From an uncultured Lachnospiraceae bacterium (GTDB lineage Bacteria > Bacillota > Clostridia > Lachnospirales > Lachnospiraceae): 64,000 bases of DNA. The translations under genes and the position numbers were made by a program. Shown in pieces: positions 8,747 through 17,219 of the stretch (position 1 is its first letter; every line of letters starts with the position of its first letter). The notes under the pieces were generated by a model. That model was not told where the DNA came from and did no database searches. It was given only the letters and a program-made list of their open reading frames with translations. The DNA lies in NCBI GenBank assembly GCA_910585295.1, contig CAJUDE010000049.1:17930-81929 (forward strand). The letters are read 5' to 3'.

Positions 8747-9081
8747 ATCATTTCCTCCAGGTTTCTTCTAGAGCCATAAATGGTAAAAATTTCTGTTTCT
8801 TCCTATTTATAATATAAATGCCCTGAAATCGAACACCGCTTATTATACGACAGGAGATTCCAAAAAACAATCAATTTTTTTATTTTTCATAGAATATTTA
8901 GATTTGGCCGCAGTTTCCGCAACATAACTGTGTTATGCAAAATATATGTTTCAAATGGAAATACAGAACACAAAACATTCGTGGGGGAGTGGAAGCCAGC
9001 CGGCACACGCAAGAACCGTTTTCCACGAGTAGAATATAATAATAGAAAGAGAATCCGAACTAATATGGAGGAACCAGAACT
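8747..9081. other. 335-bp divergent intergenic region
   Basis: This AT-rich gap separates the minus-strand activase gene from the plus-strand LysM gene. It contains the activase promoter (8842-8870). On the plus strand TATAAT occurs at 9035-9040, but I see no matching -35 for it. No open frame with a ribosome binding site was found. Confidence 0.6.
8842..8870 (-). promoter_or_regulatory. Sigma-A promoter for the activase gene
   Basis: On the minus strand TTGTTT (8865-8870) and a consensus TATAAT (8842-8847) are exactly 17 bases apart, about 95 bases before the start codon. Confidence 0.6.
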
Positions 9082-9462
9082 ATGGCAAGAATTATTCCAA
9101 TCCCAATTGGGCCTATCTATAACGAAGGCTCCTGCCGGGGCATGGTGCATGTAATTGAAAAGGGAGATACCCTGTACAGGCTTGGGAAACAGTACCATGT
9201 AAGCGTGGGGCAGCTTATGTTTGCAAATCCCTTTGTCAATGTATATAATCTTCAGATTGGGGATGAGCTGTGTATCCCAATCAGCGTCCAGCCCAGGAAC
9301 CCTGAGGGGAGGATGCAGGGGGAATTAATGCAAGGCCCCGGAATGGCGCAGGCGCCAGGGGCAGAGCCTATGGGTAATGGGGCGCCAGAAAGGGCAGAGG
9401 GGGCTATCCCTTCGGAGGAGATGGGGCAGGGGCTTGAAATGGAGCCTCAGGAGGAAATATAA
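9082..9462 (+). CDS. LysM domain protein
   Basis: The 126-residue protein carries one LysM domain at about residues 20-65: MVHVIEKGDTLYRLGKQY, then VSVGQLMFANPFVNVYNLQ and IGDELCIP. LysM binds N-acetylglucosamine in peptidoglycan or chitin-like polymers. There is no signal peptide. In spore-forming clostridia such small LysM proteins without a signal are often spore coat or cortex proteins of SafA type, which is inference here. The C-terminal third is low-complexity, rich in Gly, Met, Pro, Gln and Glu (GELMQGPGMAQAPGAEPMG). The ATG is preceded by ATGGAGG at the right distance. The gene stands alone. Confidence 0.8.
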   Translation: MARIIPIPIGPIYNEGSCRGMVHVIEKGDTLYRLGKQYHVSVGQLMFANPFVNVYNLQIGDELCIPISVQPRNPEGRMQGELMQGPGMAQAPGAEPMGNGAPERAEGAIPSEEMGQGLEMEPQEEI

Positions 9463-9489
9463 ACTTTTTATGAATCTGTGCCGCTTTCG

Positions 9490-9518
9490 TTGACAAACTT
9501 GTAAGGAAAACCTATAAT
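9490..9518 (+). promoter_or_regulatory. Consensus sigma-A promoter
   Basis: TTGACA (9490-9495) and TATAAT (9513-9518) lie 17 bases apart, about 40 bases before the start of the rhomboid-like gene. Both hexamers match the consensus fully. Confidence 0.8.
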
Positions 9519-9556
9519 GAATACTTAACAACTGCATGTTTGTAGAGGAGGGTGTT

Positions 9557-10396
9557 ATGGGTTTTCTGAATAAAATGGAACGCAAATTTGGGAAGTATGC
9601 CATTCAAAATTTAACTTTTTGGTTAATCGGCGCCTGGATATTAGGCTTTATCATTCAGTATACCATGCCAGAAGTCCAGCAATTGCTGTTGTTGGAGCCA
9701 ATGTTGGTCTTTAAGGGCCAGGTATGGCGGATTGTTTCCTGGCTGTTAATCCCGCCGCCAGTTAATCTCTTATTTTTGATCTTTTTCTTATCCTGTTACT
9801 ATTTTATCGGGATTTCCATTGAACAGGCTATCGGGACGTTCCGTTATAATGTATATTTGGTTGGCGGCATTTTATGTTCCATCCTTGGCTCATTTATTTT
9901 GTATGGGTTTTATTATTTTGTAAGAGGGTTCACAGTTTCCGGGATCGGCTATTATTTTAGCACCCATTATATCACCATGTCCTTATTTATGGCATTTGCG
10001 GTGATTTATCCGAATGTGGAGTTCCGCCTGTATTTCATTGTCCCCATTAAGGCGAAGTGGATGGGGATTGTGGATGCAGTCTGGATGCTGTTTATGTTTG
10101 TTGCCTCAAATGCGGCAGGGCGCACGGCAATCCTGGCCTCTTTGATGAATTTCCTTATTTTCTTTTTCAGCACGAGGAATTACAGGCGGGTGTCCCCCAG
10201 AGAAATACACCGTAAGCAGGTTTACCGGCAGCAAATGCGGCAGGCAGAAGGGATTACTAGGCATAAATGCGCTATTTGCGGCAGGACGGAGCGGGATGGG
10301 GCGGAATTGGAGTTTCGGTTCTGTTCTAAATGTGACGGGAATTATGAATATTGCCAGGAACACTTATTCACCCACCAGCATATAAAACATAGCTGA
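9557..10396 (+). CDS. Rhomboid-like integral membrane protein with C-terminal zinc-ribbon-like tail
   Basis: The protein has 279 residues. Residues 10-215 hold about six hydrophobic segments in rhomboid order (LTFWLIGAWILGFII, WRIVSWLLIPPPVNLLFLIF, YLVGGILCSILGSFILYGF, ITMSLFMAFAVIYP and later). The catalytic GxSx of rhomboid proteases is not visible: the corresponding stretch reads TMSLFMAF, so this is probably a non-peptidase relative. The tail (about 225-279) has two Cys pairs, CAICGR and CSKC, plus a His-rich end, suggesting a metal site facing the cytoplasm. I chose the ATG at 9557 because GAGGAGGG precedes it; the earlier ATG at 9536 lacks an RBS. It has its own promoter, and its role is unknown. 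Confidence 0.7.
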   Translation: MGFLNKMERKFGKYAIQNLTFWLIGAWILGFIIQYTMPEVQQLLLLEPMLVFKGQVWRIVSWLLIPPPVNLLFLIFFLSCYYFIGISIEQAIGTFRYNVYLVGGILCSILGSFILYGFYYFVRGFTVSGIGYYFSTHYITMSLFMAFAVIYPNVEFRLYFIVPIKAKWMGIVDAVWMLFMFVASNAAGRTAILASLMNFLIFFFSTRNYRRVSPREIHRKQVYRQQMRQAEGITRHKCAICGRTERDGAELEFRFCSKCDGNYEYCQEHLFTHQHIKHS

Positions 10397-10410
10397 CAGG
10401 CAGGCGTCCA

Positions 10411-10439
10411 TTGACAAACGTAAGATAAGAATTTATAAT
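10411..10439 (+). promoter_or_regulatory. Consensus sigma-A promoter of glnS
   Basis: TTGACA (10411-10416), a 17-base spacer and TATAAT (10434-10439). The leader to the glnS start codon is about 140 bases and contains a hairpin. Confidence 0.8.
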
Positions 10440-10451
10440 ATCCATAATGTG

Positions 10452-10493
10452 GCATATCGGAAGTTGCGCTGCAGCTTCCAGATATGCTTTGTT
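10452..10493 (+). terminator. Leader hairpin with short T-rich tail (possible attenuator)
   Basis: GCATATCGGAAG pairs with CTTCCAGATATGC through a 12-bp stem with one bulged base (10452-10487), followed by TTTGTTAT. It lies just downstream of the glnS promoter. It could be a weak attenuator. I could not see T-box features, so regulation by uncharged tRNA is not supported. Confidence 0.4.
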
Positions 10494-10587
10494 ATCATAT
10501 AGGAGGTTCTTTTGGATTTTACGATATGGTGGCAAGGCCCTTTGGCAGGGCGCACTCGTGTAAAAAGATATTTCAGGAGGAATACAG

Positions 10588-12261
10588 ATGGAAAACGAAA
10601 TAGTTTCCAGGAACTTTATTGAACAGGAGATTGAAGAGGATTTAAAGGAGGGGCATTGCAAAACCGTTAAGACGCGTTTTCCACCAGAGCCGAACGGCTA
10701 CCTCCATATAGGACATGCCAAATCAATCTTGCTGAATTATGGGCTGGCCAAGAAATACCATGGGCAATTTAACATGCGTTTTGACGACACAAACCCCACG
10801 AAGGAAAAGACGGAATTTGTGGAGTCTATCAAAGAGGACATTAAATGGCTGGGCGCAGATTGGGAAGACCGCCTTTTTTTCGCCTCCGACTATTTTGGGC
10901 AGATGTATGAGGCGGCAGTGAAATTAATTAAAAAAGGCAAAGCCTATGTATCCGATTTGAACCCAGAACAAATCAGGGAATACCGTGGGACATTGACAGA
11001 GCCGGGCAAAGAAGACCCCAATGCAGGGAGGGGCGTGGAAGAAAACCTTCAATTGTTTGAAGATATGAAAAATGGGAAATACGAAGACGGCGCGCTGGTG
11101 CTTCGGGCTAGGATTGACATGGCCTCCCCCAATATCAATATGAGGGACCCAATCATATACCGGGTGGCGCATATGTCCCACCACAACACCGGGGAGGAAT
11201 GGTGCATTTACCCAATGTACGATTTCGCCCATCCCATTGAAGACGCCATTGAGGGAATCAGCCATTCCATCTGCACCCTGGAATTTGAAGACCACAGGCC
11301 GTTATATGACTGGGTGGTGCGGGAGTTGGAATATGAGAACCCTCCCAGGCAGATTGAATTTGCAAAATTATACTTAACAAATGTGGTGACAGGCAAAAGG
11401 TACATTAAGAAACTGGTGGAAGAAAAAATTGTGGATGGCTGGGACGACCCCAGGCTGGTATCCATTGCAGCCCTGCGTAGGCGCGGCTTTACGCCGGAAT
11501 CTATCCAGAAATTTGTGGAGCTGTGCGGAGTGTCTAAGGCAAACAGTTCCGTAGACTATGCCATGCTGGAATATTGCATTCGGGAGGATTTGAAGCTGAA
11601 GCGTTCCAGGATGATGGCTGTTTTGGATCCCATTAAGCTTGTGATTGACAATTACCCTGAAGGGCAGGTGGAATATTTGGAGGCGGCAAACAACCTGGAA
11701 AATGAAGGGCTTGGGACACGCCAAATACCATTCTGCAGGGAATTGTATATTGAGCGGGAAGATTTTATGGAGGAGCCTCCTAAGAAATATTTCCGGCTGT
11801 TCCCTGGAAATGAAGTACGGCTGATGCACGCATATTTTGTGAAATGCGAAAGTTTCGTAAAAGATGAAAATGGCGCCATAGTGGAGGTGCATTGCACTTA
11901 CGACCCAGAGACAAAAGCGGGGAGCGGCTTTACCGGGCGGAAAGTGAAGGGGACAATCCATTGGGTTCCAGCGCCTTTTGCAAAAGAATGTGAAGTACGG
12001 TTATATGAAAATCTGGTGGATGAAGAGAAAGGGGTGTATAACAAAGAGGATGGGAGCTTGAACTTAAACCCAAATTCTTTAACAGTATTAAAAGGATGTT
12101 ATATCGAGCCGGCTTTGGCAGAAGCGAAGCCATATGACAGTTATCAGTTTGTAAGACAAGGATTTTTCTGCGCAGACGCGAAAGATTCTAAGCCGGATGC
12201 ACTGGTATTTAACCGAATTGTATCTTTGAAGAGTTCTTATAAGCTGCCAACGCAAAAGTAG
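10588..12261 (+). CDS. glnS: Glutaminyl-tRNA synthetase
   Basis: This 557-residue class I synthetase charges tRNA-Gln with glutamine. The HIGH motif is seen in FPPEPNGYLHIGHAKS (HIGH at residues 40-43), followed by the family strings NMRFDDTNPTKEK and LYDWVVRELEYENPPRQIEFA. Next come WDDPRLVSIAALRRRGFTPE and the C-terminal beta-barrel anticodon-binding region (MAVLDPIKLVI; YFRLFPGNEVRLMHAYFVKC), which separate GlnRS from GluRS. Where other GlnRS proteins carry a KMSKS-like VMSKRK, this one reads VVTGKRYIKKLV. The start follows CAGGAGG. The gene is driven by a strong promoter with a structured leader and stands apart from translation operons. Length is normal. Confidence 0.95.
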   Translation: MENEIVSRNFIEQEIEEDLKEGHCKTVKTRFPPEPNGYLHIGHAKSILLNYGLAKKYHGQFNMRFDDTNPTKEKTEFVESIKEDIKWLGADWEDRLFFASDYFGQMYEAAVKLIKKGKAYVSDLNPEQIREYRGTLTEPGKEDPNAGRGVEENLQLFEDMKNGKYEDGALVLRARIDMASPNINMRDPIIYRVAHMSHHNTGEEWCIYPMYDFAHPIEDAIEGISHSICTLEFEDHRPLYDWVVRELEYENPPRQIEFAKLYLTNVVTGKRYIKKLVEEKIVDGWDDPRLVSIAALRRRGFTPESIQKFVELCGVSKANSSVDYAMLEYCIREDLKLKRSRMMAVLDPIKLVIDNYPEGQVEYLEAANNLENEGLGTRQIPFCRELYIEREDFMEEPPKKYFRLFPGNEVRLMHAYFVKCESFVKDENGAIVEVHCTYDPETKAGSGFTGRKVKGTIHWVPAPFAKECEVRLYENLVDEEKGVYNKEDGSLNLNPNSLTVLKGCYIEPALAEAKPYDSYQFVRQGFFCADAKDSKPDALVFNRIVSLKSSYKLPTQK

Positions 12262-12287
12262 CAGCATACAACTAGGAGGAAATTATT

Positions 12288-13136
12288 ATGAATTTGTATT
12301 CAGGGTCAGAGAAATTCGGTTCAACACCTGAGGGAGCCATGGAAGCGGCTCCAGGTGCAAAGAAAGAAGGGAATGCCGTGCAGGCAGGCGCTGTAAAAAA
12401 GGACGTCCCTTTGGAAAAGGATTTCCTTTTGCCAAAGACCACAGTATGTAAGGTGTGTGACGGGCAGTTTAAGACAAAGGCAGTGAAAAGCGGGAAAGCT
12501 AGGAGGCTGCAGCCAGACAGGGATTTGCGCCCCAGGTTCCAGTATATAGACACATTGAAGTATGACGTGGTTTCCTGCCCTTATTGCGGGTATACGGCGT
12601 TGTCCCGTGACTTTGACAAGATCACACCTACACAGGCAAAACTGATTAGGGAGCAGATTTGTTCCAAGTTCCACAGCGTGAATGAGCCGGAAACAGACAC
12701 ATATTCTTATGACACGGCAATCAACCGCTACAAACTGGCCTTGTTGAATACGGCAGTGAAAAGGGGGAAGGAAAGTGAGAAAGCCTATATATGCCTAAAG
12801 CTTGCATGGCTCTTCCGTGGGAAAGCGGATACCCTGTCTGAGGAGATACCAGAGGAGAAAGAAGAAAAGAGTAAGTGCCAGAAAGATGAAGAGACATTTT
12901 ACCTGCAGGCATATGAAGGGTTCAGCAAAGCAATTTCACAAGAGCTGTTCCCAATTTGCGGGATGGATGAAAATACTATGGATTACCTTCTGGCAAATAT
13001 GTCCTACCATTTTAAGAAATATGAAATGGCGTCTAAGTTCCTGGCGAATGTACTGACTTCTACAAACGCAAGCCGGCGTATGAAGGACATGGCATTGGAA
13101 TTGAAGGAAGACATTGTTGCCCAGTTGAAAAGGTAG
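12288..13136 (+). CDS. DUF2225 family protein
   Basis: The 282-residue protein contains the DUF2225 core: a zinc-finger-like pair, CKVCDGQF and SCPYCGYTALSRDF, separated by about 60 residues including RLQPDRDLRPRFQYID. A helical TPR-like region follows with repeats of the type YKLALLNTAVKRGKESEKAY and CLKLAWLFR, and later YHFKKYEMASKFLANVL. The biochemical role of DUF2225 is unknown. In Firmicutes it often sits near housekeeping genes. The N-terminal 45 residues are low-complexity, rich in Ala, Gly and Lys. It starts 26 bp after glnS with a GGAGG and is likely in the same transcript. Confidence 0.85.
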   Translation: MNLYSGSEKFGSTPEGAMEAAPGAKKEGNAVQAGAVKKDVPLEKDFLLPKTTVCKVCDGQFKTKAVKSGKARRLQPDRDLRPRFQYIDTLKYDVVSCPYCGYTALSRDFDKITPTQAKLIREQICSKFHSVNEPETDTYSYDTAINRYKLALLNTAVKRGKESEKAYICLKLAWLFRGKADTLSEEIPEEKEEKSKCQKDEETFYLQAYEGFSKAISQELFPICGMDENTMDYLLANMSYHFKKYEMASKFLANVLTSTNASRRMKDMALELKEDIVAQLKR

Positions 13137-13185
13137 AACCTGAAAATAGCCATTGTGCGGCATGGGAAGTAATTGGAGGCAGGAT

Positions 13186-14097
13186 ATGAAAAGACATACT
13201 GGGATTGTTACAGCAGGCGTAATGGCGGCGATGCTTGCATCGGCCTGCCTGGCGGGCTGTGGTGTTACAGAAGAGCAGCGGGAAGCTGCAGAGAAATACC
13301 AGAAAGAAGCAGACACCTATGTAGCAGGGAACAATTACACAAAAGCACAAGAAGCGATGGGAAAAGCATTGGAACAGATGCCAAAAGATGAAGGGCTGTT
13401 GGCGGCAGCGGAGGAACTGGACAAAGAGGCAGAAAAGAGGAAAGGGATTACAGAAGTGCTAGAAGCGGCAATGGAAGCGATTGAGGCGGATGATGCCGCT
13501 GCCTTAGAAGAGTTACAGGAAAGCAGCAAAGGGCAGGAACTGGCCAAAATGGCGCAAAGCTCTGGAAGCTATATCTACCTGCCGGAGGGAGGCGCCAGCG
13601 GAGTGGGGATAGGGTTTTATACCTTTGATGATTGTGACTGTGACCAGTGGTATTATGGGGATTACAAAGAGGGCAAACGGGAAGGGGAAGGGGTTTGGTA
13701 CTATGCCAGCAGCCATACCGAAGACGGGAGCCTTTACAAGGAAGTGTATAATGGGCAATGGAGCGAAGACGCGCCCAACGGCAAAGGGCATCAGTTAGTC
13801 GCCCTCGGGGATACCATAGATACCGACCAGGATTTTAAGGTGAAAAATGGTTTATTTTATGGCACATATAAGATTAAGGATAAGCTGGAAGACGGCACGA
13901 AGGTAAGCGGGAAGTACAAGCTGAAAAAAGGGAAATACGTGACGATTTCAGATAAGGAGCTAGAAGAAAATAATTTCGTGGTGCCAGAGGAACCGCACCT
14001 TGCCATTGCATTTTTGTATGACAAAGAAGGGGAAGTCCGTAGCTGTACCATGGTTTATGCTAAGGACGCCACGAAAGGCGTGAAGCATTTTTATTAG
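13186..14097 (+). CDS. Secreted lipoprotein with MORN-like repeats
   Basis: The 303-residue protein has a lipoprotein signal peptide with a lipobox ending LAGC near residue 25. An alpha-helical charged segment follows at about 30-125 (EEQREAAEKYQKEADTY; YTKAQEAMGKALEQMPKDEG looks TPR-like). A region with MORN-like repeats comes next (WYYGDYKEGKREGEGVWYY; YNGQWSEDAPNGKGHQ). MORN repeats form beta-hairpins that bind membranes or proteins. The cell-surface role is unknown. I chose the ATG at 13186 because GGAGG precedes it and the signal peptide starts there; an upstream in-frame ATG exists at 13153. A strong terminator follows. Confidence 0.75.
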   Translation: MKRHTGIVTAGVMAAMLASACLAGCGVTEEQREAAEKYQKEADTYVAGNNYTKAQEAMGKALEQMPKDEGLLAAAEELDKEAEKRKGITEVLEAAMEAIEADDAAALEELQESSKGQELAKMAQSSGSYIYLPEGGASGVGIGFYTFDDCDCDQWYYGDYKEGKREGEGVWYYASSHTEDGSLYKEVYNGQWSEDAPNGKGHQLVALGDTIDTDQDFKVKNGLFYGTYKIKDKLEDGTKVSGKYKLKKGKYVTISDKELEENNFVVPEEPHLAIAFLYDKEGEVRSCTMVYAKDATKGVKHFY

Positions 14098-14140
14098 ATT
14101 GACGTAACCGTAAAGGTTACCGATTGCCCTTACGAAAGTA

Positions 14141-14175
14141 CCCAAGCCCCTCATGATTGAGGGGCTTGGGCATTT
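14141..14175. terminator. Strong bidirectional terminator
   Basis: CCCAAGCCCCTCA pairs with TGAGGGGCTTGGG (stem spanning 14141-14170) and is followed by a T-rich CATTTT. It lies between the convergent lipoprotein gene and argG and can serve both. Confidence 0.85.
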
Positions 14176-14208
14176 TATCCTATTATAAATATGAATTTGC
14201 AGGGTATT

Positions 14209-15423
14209 TTATTTTTCCAATTCCGCCATTTTCATGGCACGCACTTTCAGCGGCAATCCAAACAATGTGATAAAGCCTTCCGCGTCATGGTGGTCATATA
14301 AATCACCTGTAGTAAAGCTTGCCAGGGATTCACTGTACAAAGAGTAGGGGGAAGTGGTGCCAGCCTTGATAATGTTTCCTTTGTAGAGCTTGAATTTCAC
14401 TTCGCCAGTCACATATTTCTGGGTAGAAGTTACAAACGCCTGCACTGCCTCCCGCAGAGGGGTGAACCATTTCCCTTCGTATACAATCTGAGCCATACGG
14501 TTGCCCATGTCTTTTTTCACTTCCATGGTGGCGCGGTCTAATACCAACTCTTCTAACTGCTGCTGTGCTTCCATTAAAATCGTCCCGCCAGGGGTCTCAT
14601 AAACGCCGCGGGATTTCATGCCAACCACGCGGTTTTCCACGATATCCACAATGCCAATGCCATGCTTTCCGCCTAAACGGTTTAACTCACGGATAATATC
14701 AGCCACTTTCATCTCTTTCCCGTTGATGGATTTCGGGACGCCAGACTCAAAAGACATGGTGACATATTCCCCTTCGTCTGGCGCCTGTTCTGGGGATACC
14801 CCAAGGACGAGAAGGTGGCCATAATTCGGCTCGCAGGAAGGGTCCTCTAATTCCAGCCCTTCATGGCTGATATGCCACAGGTTCCGGTCGCGGCTGTAGC
14901 TGCTGTCTGCAGAGAAAGGCAGGTCGATGCCGTGTTCCTTGCAGTATGCAATTTCTTCTTCCCGGGACTGCATGTCCCATTTATCGCTCCTCCATGCCGC
15001 AATAATTTTTAAATCTGGGGCAAGCGCTTTAATGCCAAGCTCAAAACGAATCTGGTCGTTGCCCTTTCCAGTAGCGCCATGGCAGATAGCCGTGGCGCCT
15101 TCTTTCCTTGCAATCTCCACTAAGCGTTTTGCAATGCCAGGGCGCGCCATAGAGGTCCCCAGAAGGTATTTGTTTTCATAAACCGCCCCTGCCTGCACAC
15201 AAGGGAGTATGTATTCTTCTGCAAATTCGTCGGTGATATCTTCAATATATAATTTGGAAGCGCCGGATAATTTGGCGCGTTCTTCCAATCCGTCCAACTC
15301 TTCTTCCTGCCCGCAGTCAATACAGCAGCAGACTACCTCATAATCATAATTCTCTTTTAACCATGGAATGATGGCGGTGGTGTCCAGCCCGCCGGAATAA
15401 GCTAAAATTACTTTTTCTTTCAT
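14209..15423 (-). CDS. argG: Argininosuccinate synthase
   Basis: This 404-residue cytosolic enzyme joins citrulline and aspartate with ATP to give argininosuccinate, the second last step of arginine synthesis. The N-terminal ATP pyrophosphatase motif AYSGGLDTTAIIPWLKE is intact, followed by ICHGATGKGNDQIRFELG and the citrulline/aspartate segments RDRNLWHISHEGLELEDP and GRKHGIG-like GGKHGIGIVDIVENRVVGMK. The length is typical. It is transcribed away from the argC cluster, and the shared intergenic region has its own promoter and a possible ArgR site, so both sides are likely repressed by arginine. argF and carAB are not in the window; argH is at 41.4 kb. Confidence 0.97.
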   Translation of the reverse strand: MKEKVILAYSGGLDTTAIIPWLKENYDYEVVCCCIDCGQEEELDGLEERAKLSGASKLYIEDITDEFAEEYILPCVQAGAVYENKYLLGTSMARPGIAKRLVEIARKEGATAICHGATGKGNDQIRFELGIKALAPDLKIIAAWRSDKWDMQSREEEIAYCKEHGIDLPFSADSSYSRDRNLWHISHEGLELEDPSCEPNYGHLLVLGVSPEQAPDEGEYVTMSFESGVPKSINGKEMKVADIIRELNRLGGKHGIGIVDIVENRVVGMKSRGVYETPGGTILMEAQQQLEELVLDRATMEVKKDMGNRMAQIVYEGKWFTPLREAVQAFVTSTQKYVTGEVKFKLYKGNIIKAGTTSPYSLYSESLASFTTGDLYDHHDAEGFITLFGLPLKVRAMKMAELEK

Positions 15424-15465
15424 TGCTTGCCCTCCGTTTTTTAATATCTAATTGTTATCCCAGAC

Positions 15466-15494
15466 ATTATATACTAATAAAAACAAAAGTGCAA
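15466..15494 (-). promoter_or_regulatory. Sigma-A promoter of argG
   Basis: On the minus strand TTGCAC (15489-15494), 17 bases and TATAAT (15466-15471), about 45 bases before the argG start. Confidence 0.7.
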
Positions 15495-15524
15495 GTGAAA
15501 AAATATACATAATATTAGTGTGAA

Positions 15525-15543
15525 AATGTATATTTATGCAAAA
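15525..15543. promoter_or_regulatory. Possible ArgR operator (ARG box)
   Basis: AATGTATATTTATGCAAAA resembles the Firmicute ARG box (CATGAATAAAAATGCAAG type: a T/A-rich 18-mer with TGNAT and ATGCA halves). It lies between divergent argG and argC, where an arginine repressor would act. It is matched by eye from memory of the consensus. Confidence 0.4.
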
Positions 15544-15654
15544 ATGTGAAAAAAGGCTTTACGGATCGGGAAAGATATATTATGATGGAACATAACGTTG
15601 TACTAGTTGCCAGGTGGCCAGCACACTGGAAGCATGGAAAGAGAGGAAGGAATT

Positions 15655-16722
15655 ATGGTAAAAGCAGGGATTATTGGGGCGACAGGATATGCCGGCGCGG
15701 AGCTGGCCCGGCTGCTCCTTGGGCATAAAGAAGTGGAAATCAAATGGTATGGCTCTAGAAGCTATATAGATGAGAAGTATGCAAAGGTGTATGGGAATAT
15801 GTTCCAGCTTGTGGAGGATACCTGCCTGGATGACAATATAAAAGAGCTGGCGAAGCAGGTGGATGTTATTTTTACAGCTACCCCCCAGGGGTTTCTGGCA
15901 GGGGTGTTGACAGAAGAAATCCTGCAGGATACGAAAGTAGTGGACTTAAGTGCAGACTATCGGCTCAAGGATGTGGCAGTGTATGAGAAATGGTATCAGA
16001 TACCGCATAAAAGCCCGCAGTTCCTTGCGGAAGCAGTGTATGGGCTGTGTGAAGTGAACCGGGAGAAGGTCAAGAAGGCAAGGCTGGTGGCAAATCCCGG
16101 ATGCTATACCACCTGTTCCATCCTGACGGCATGGCCTTTGGTGAAAGAAGGGCTGATTGACCTAAATACTTTGATTATTGACGCGAAATCTGGGACTTCC
16201 GGCGCGGGGCGCGGGGCAAAGCTGCCCAACTTGTTCTGCGAGGTGAATGAGAACATGAAGGCATATGGGGTAAGCACCCACCGCCATACGCCAGAAATTG
16301 AAGAGCAGCTTGGGTATGCGCTAGGGGCGCAGGCCACGATTAACTTTACGCCCCATCTGGTGCCTATGAACCGGGGGATTTTGGTGACGGAATACGCATC
16401 CCTAAGGGAAATCAGGCAGGCGGACGGGAGCATGGCGCTTCCAAGTTACAAGCAGGTAAAGGAAGCTTATGATAAATACTATAAAGATGAATATTTTATC
16501 CGGGTGCTGGAAAAGGGGGCCTGCCCGGAAACAAAATGGGTGGAAGGGAGCAACTTTGTGGATATCGGCTTCCAGATTGATGAACGTACCGGACGGGTTA
16601 TCCTGATGGGCGCCATTGACAATCTGGTAAAAGGCGCGGCAGGGCAGGCGGTGCAGAATATGAACCTGATGTTTGGGCTCCCCGAGCAGGAAGGGCTGCG
16701 CCTGGTGCCTTTGTTCCCATAA
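15655..16722 (+). CDS. argC: N-acetyl-gamma-glutamyl-phosphate reductase
   Basis: This 355-residue enzyme reduces N-acetylglutamyl phosphate to the semialdehyde using NADPH, step three of arginine synthesis. The Rossmann motif AGIIGATGYAGAELARLL stands at the N-terminus, and the catalytic cysteine is in ANPGCYTTCSI. SGTSGAGRGAK and VSTHRHTPEIEEQLG are family strings, the latter with the catalytic His. I chose the ATG at 15655, preceded by GAGAGGAAGGA; the frame stays open to 15607 but without support. It is the first gene of the rightward arg operon and is followed after 21 bp by a GNAT gene. Confidence 0.95.
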   Translation: MVKAGIIGATGYAGAELARLLLGHKEVEIKWYGSRSYIDEKYAKVYGNMFQLVEDTCLDDNIKELAKQVDVIFTATPQGFLAGVLTEEILQDTKVVDLSADYRLKDVAVYEKWYQIPHKSPQFLAEAVYGLCEVNREKVKKARLVANPGCYTTCSILTAWPLVKEGLIDLNTLIIDAKSGTSGAGRGAKLPNLFCEVNENMKAYGVSTHRHTPEIEEQLGYALGAQATINFTPHLVPMNRGILVTEYASLREIRQADGSMALPSYKQVKEAYDKYYKDEYFIRVLEKGACPETKWVEGSNFVDIGFQIDERTGRVILMGAIDNLVKGAAGQAVQNMNLMFGLPEQEGLRLVPLFP

Positions 16723-16743
16723 AACACAAGGAGAGCAGGGAAA

Positions 16744-17208
16744 ATGGAAAAATATGTTCAGGGAACCACAGTCCGCCCTATGGTGGAAGAGGATTATGAG
16801 AAAGTGTATGAGCTGTGGACAACCATTAAGGGGTTTGGCATCCGCAGCATGGATGACTCCCGGGAAGGGGTGGCGCGGTTTATCCGCCGGAACCCCTCCA
16901 CAAGCATGGTGGCGCAGGCAGACGGGCAGATTGTGGGCGCAATCTTATGCGGGCATGACGGCAGGCGGGGTTGTTTTTACCATGTATGTGTGCGGGAAGA
17001 TTACCGGAAACAGGGCATAGGCAAAACGATGGCGGTAAAGGCAATGAAAGCCTTACAGGAAGAGCAGATAAATAAAGTGTGCCTAATTGCGTTTAAGAAG
17101 AATGAAGTGGGGAATTCCTTCTGGAAGAGCGTGGGCTGGACATTCCGGGAGGACTTAAATTACTATGATTTTGTGCTGAATGACGAAAATATCACGACAT
17201 TCCAATAG
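16744..17208 (+). CDS. GNAT acetyltransferase (YpeA-like) inside the arg operon
   Basis: The 154-residue protein has a full GNAT fold: VRPMVEEDYEKVYELW at the start, AILCGHDGRRGCFYHV (beta4), then the acetyl-CoA loop VREDYRKQGIGKTMAVKAM with the R/Q-x-x-G-x-G pattern, and NSFWKSVGWTFRED at the end. It resembles the YpeA subfamily (GYDGHRG-type signature). Its position between argC and argJ makes an N-acetylglutamate-forming role tempting, but argJ can supply acetylglutamate itself, so this is inference only. A close paralogue lies at 54688-55161. It is 11 bp from argJ, clearly in the same operon. Confidence 0.85.
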   Translation: MEKYVQGTTVRPMVEEDYEKVYELWTTIKGFGIRSMDDSREGVARFIRRNPSTSMVAQADGQIVGAILCGHDGRRGCFYHVCVREDYRKQGIGKTMAVKAMKALQEEQINKVCLIAFKKNEVGNSFWKSVGWTFREDLNYYDFVLNDENITTFQ

Positions 17209-17219
17209 GAGGGAAACAT

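Noticed and set aside
9035..9040. TATAAT as promoter of the LysM gene
   Set aside because: No acceptable -35 lies 16-18 bases upstream, and a spore-type promoter could not be matched either.
10397..10587. T-box riboswitch ahead of glnS
   Set aside because: The leader is too short and I found no T-box core sequence or large specifier stem, only one hairpin.
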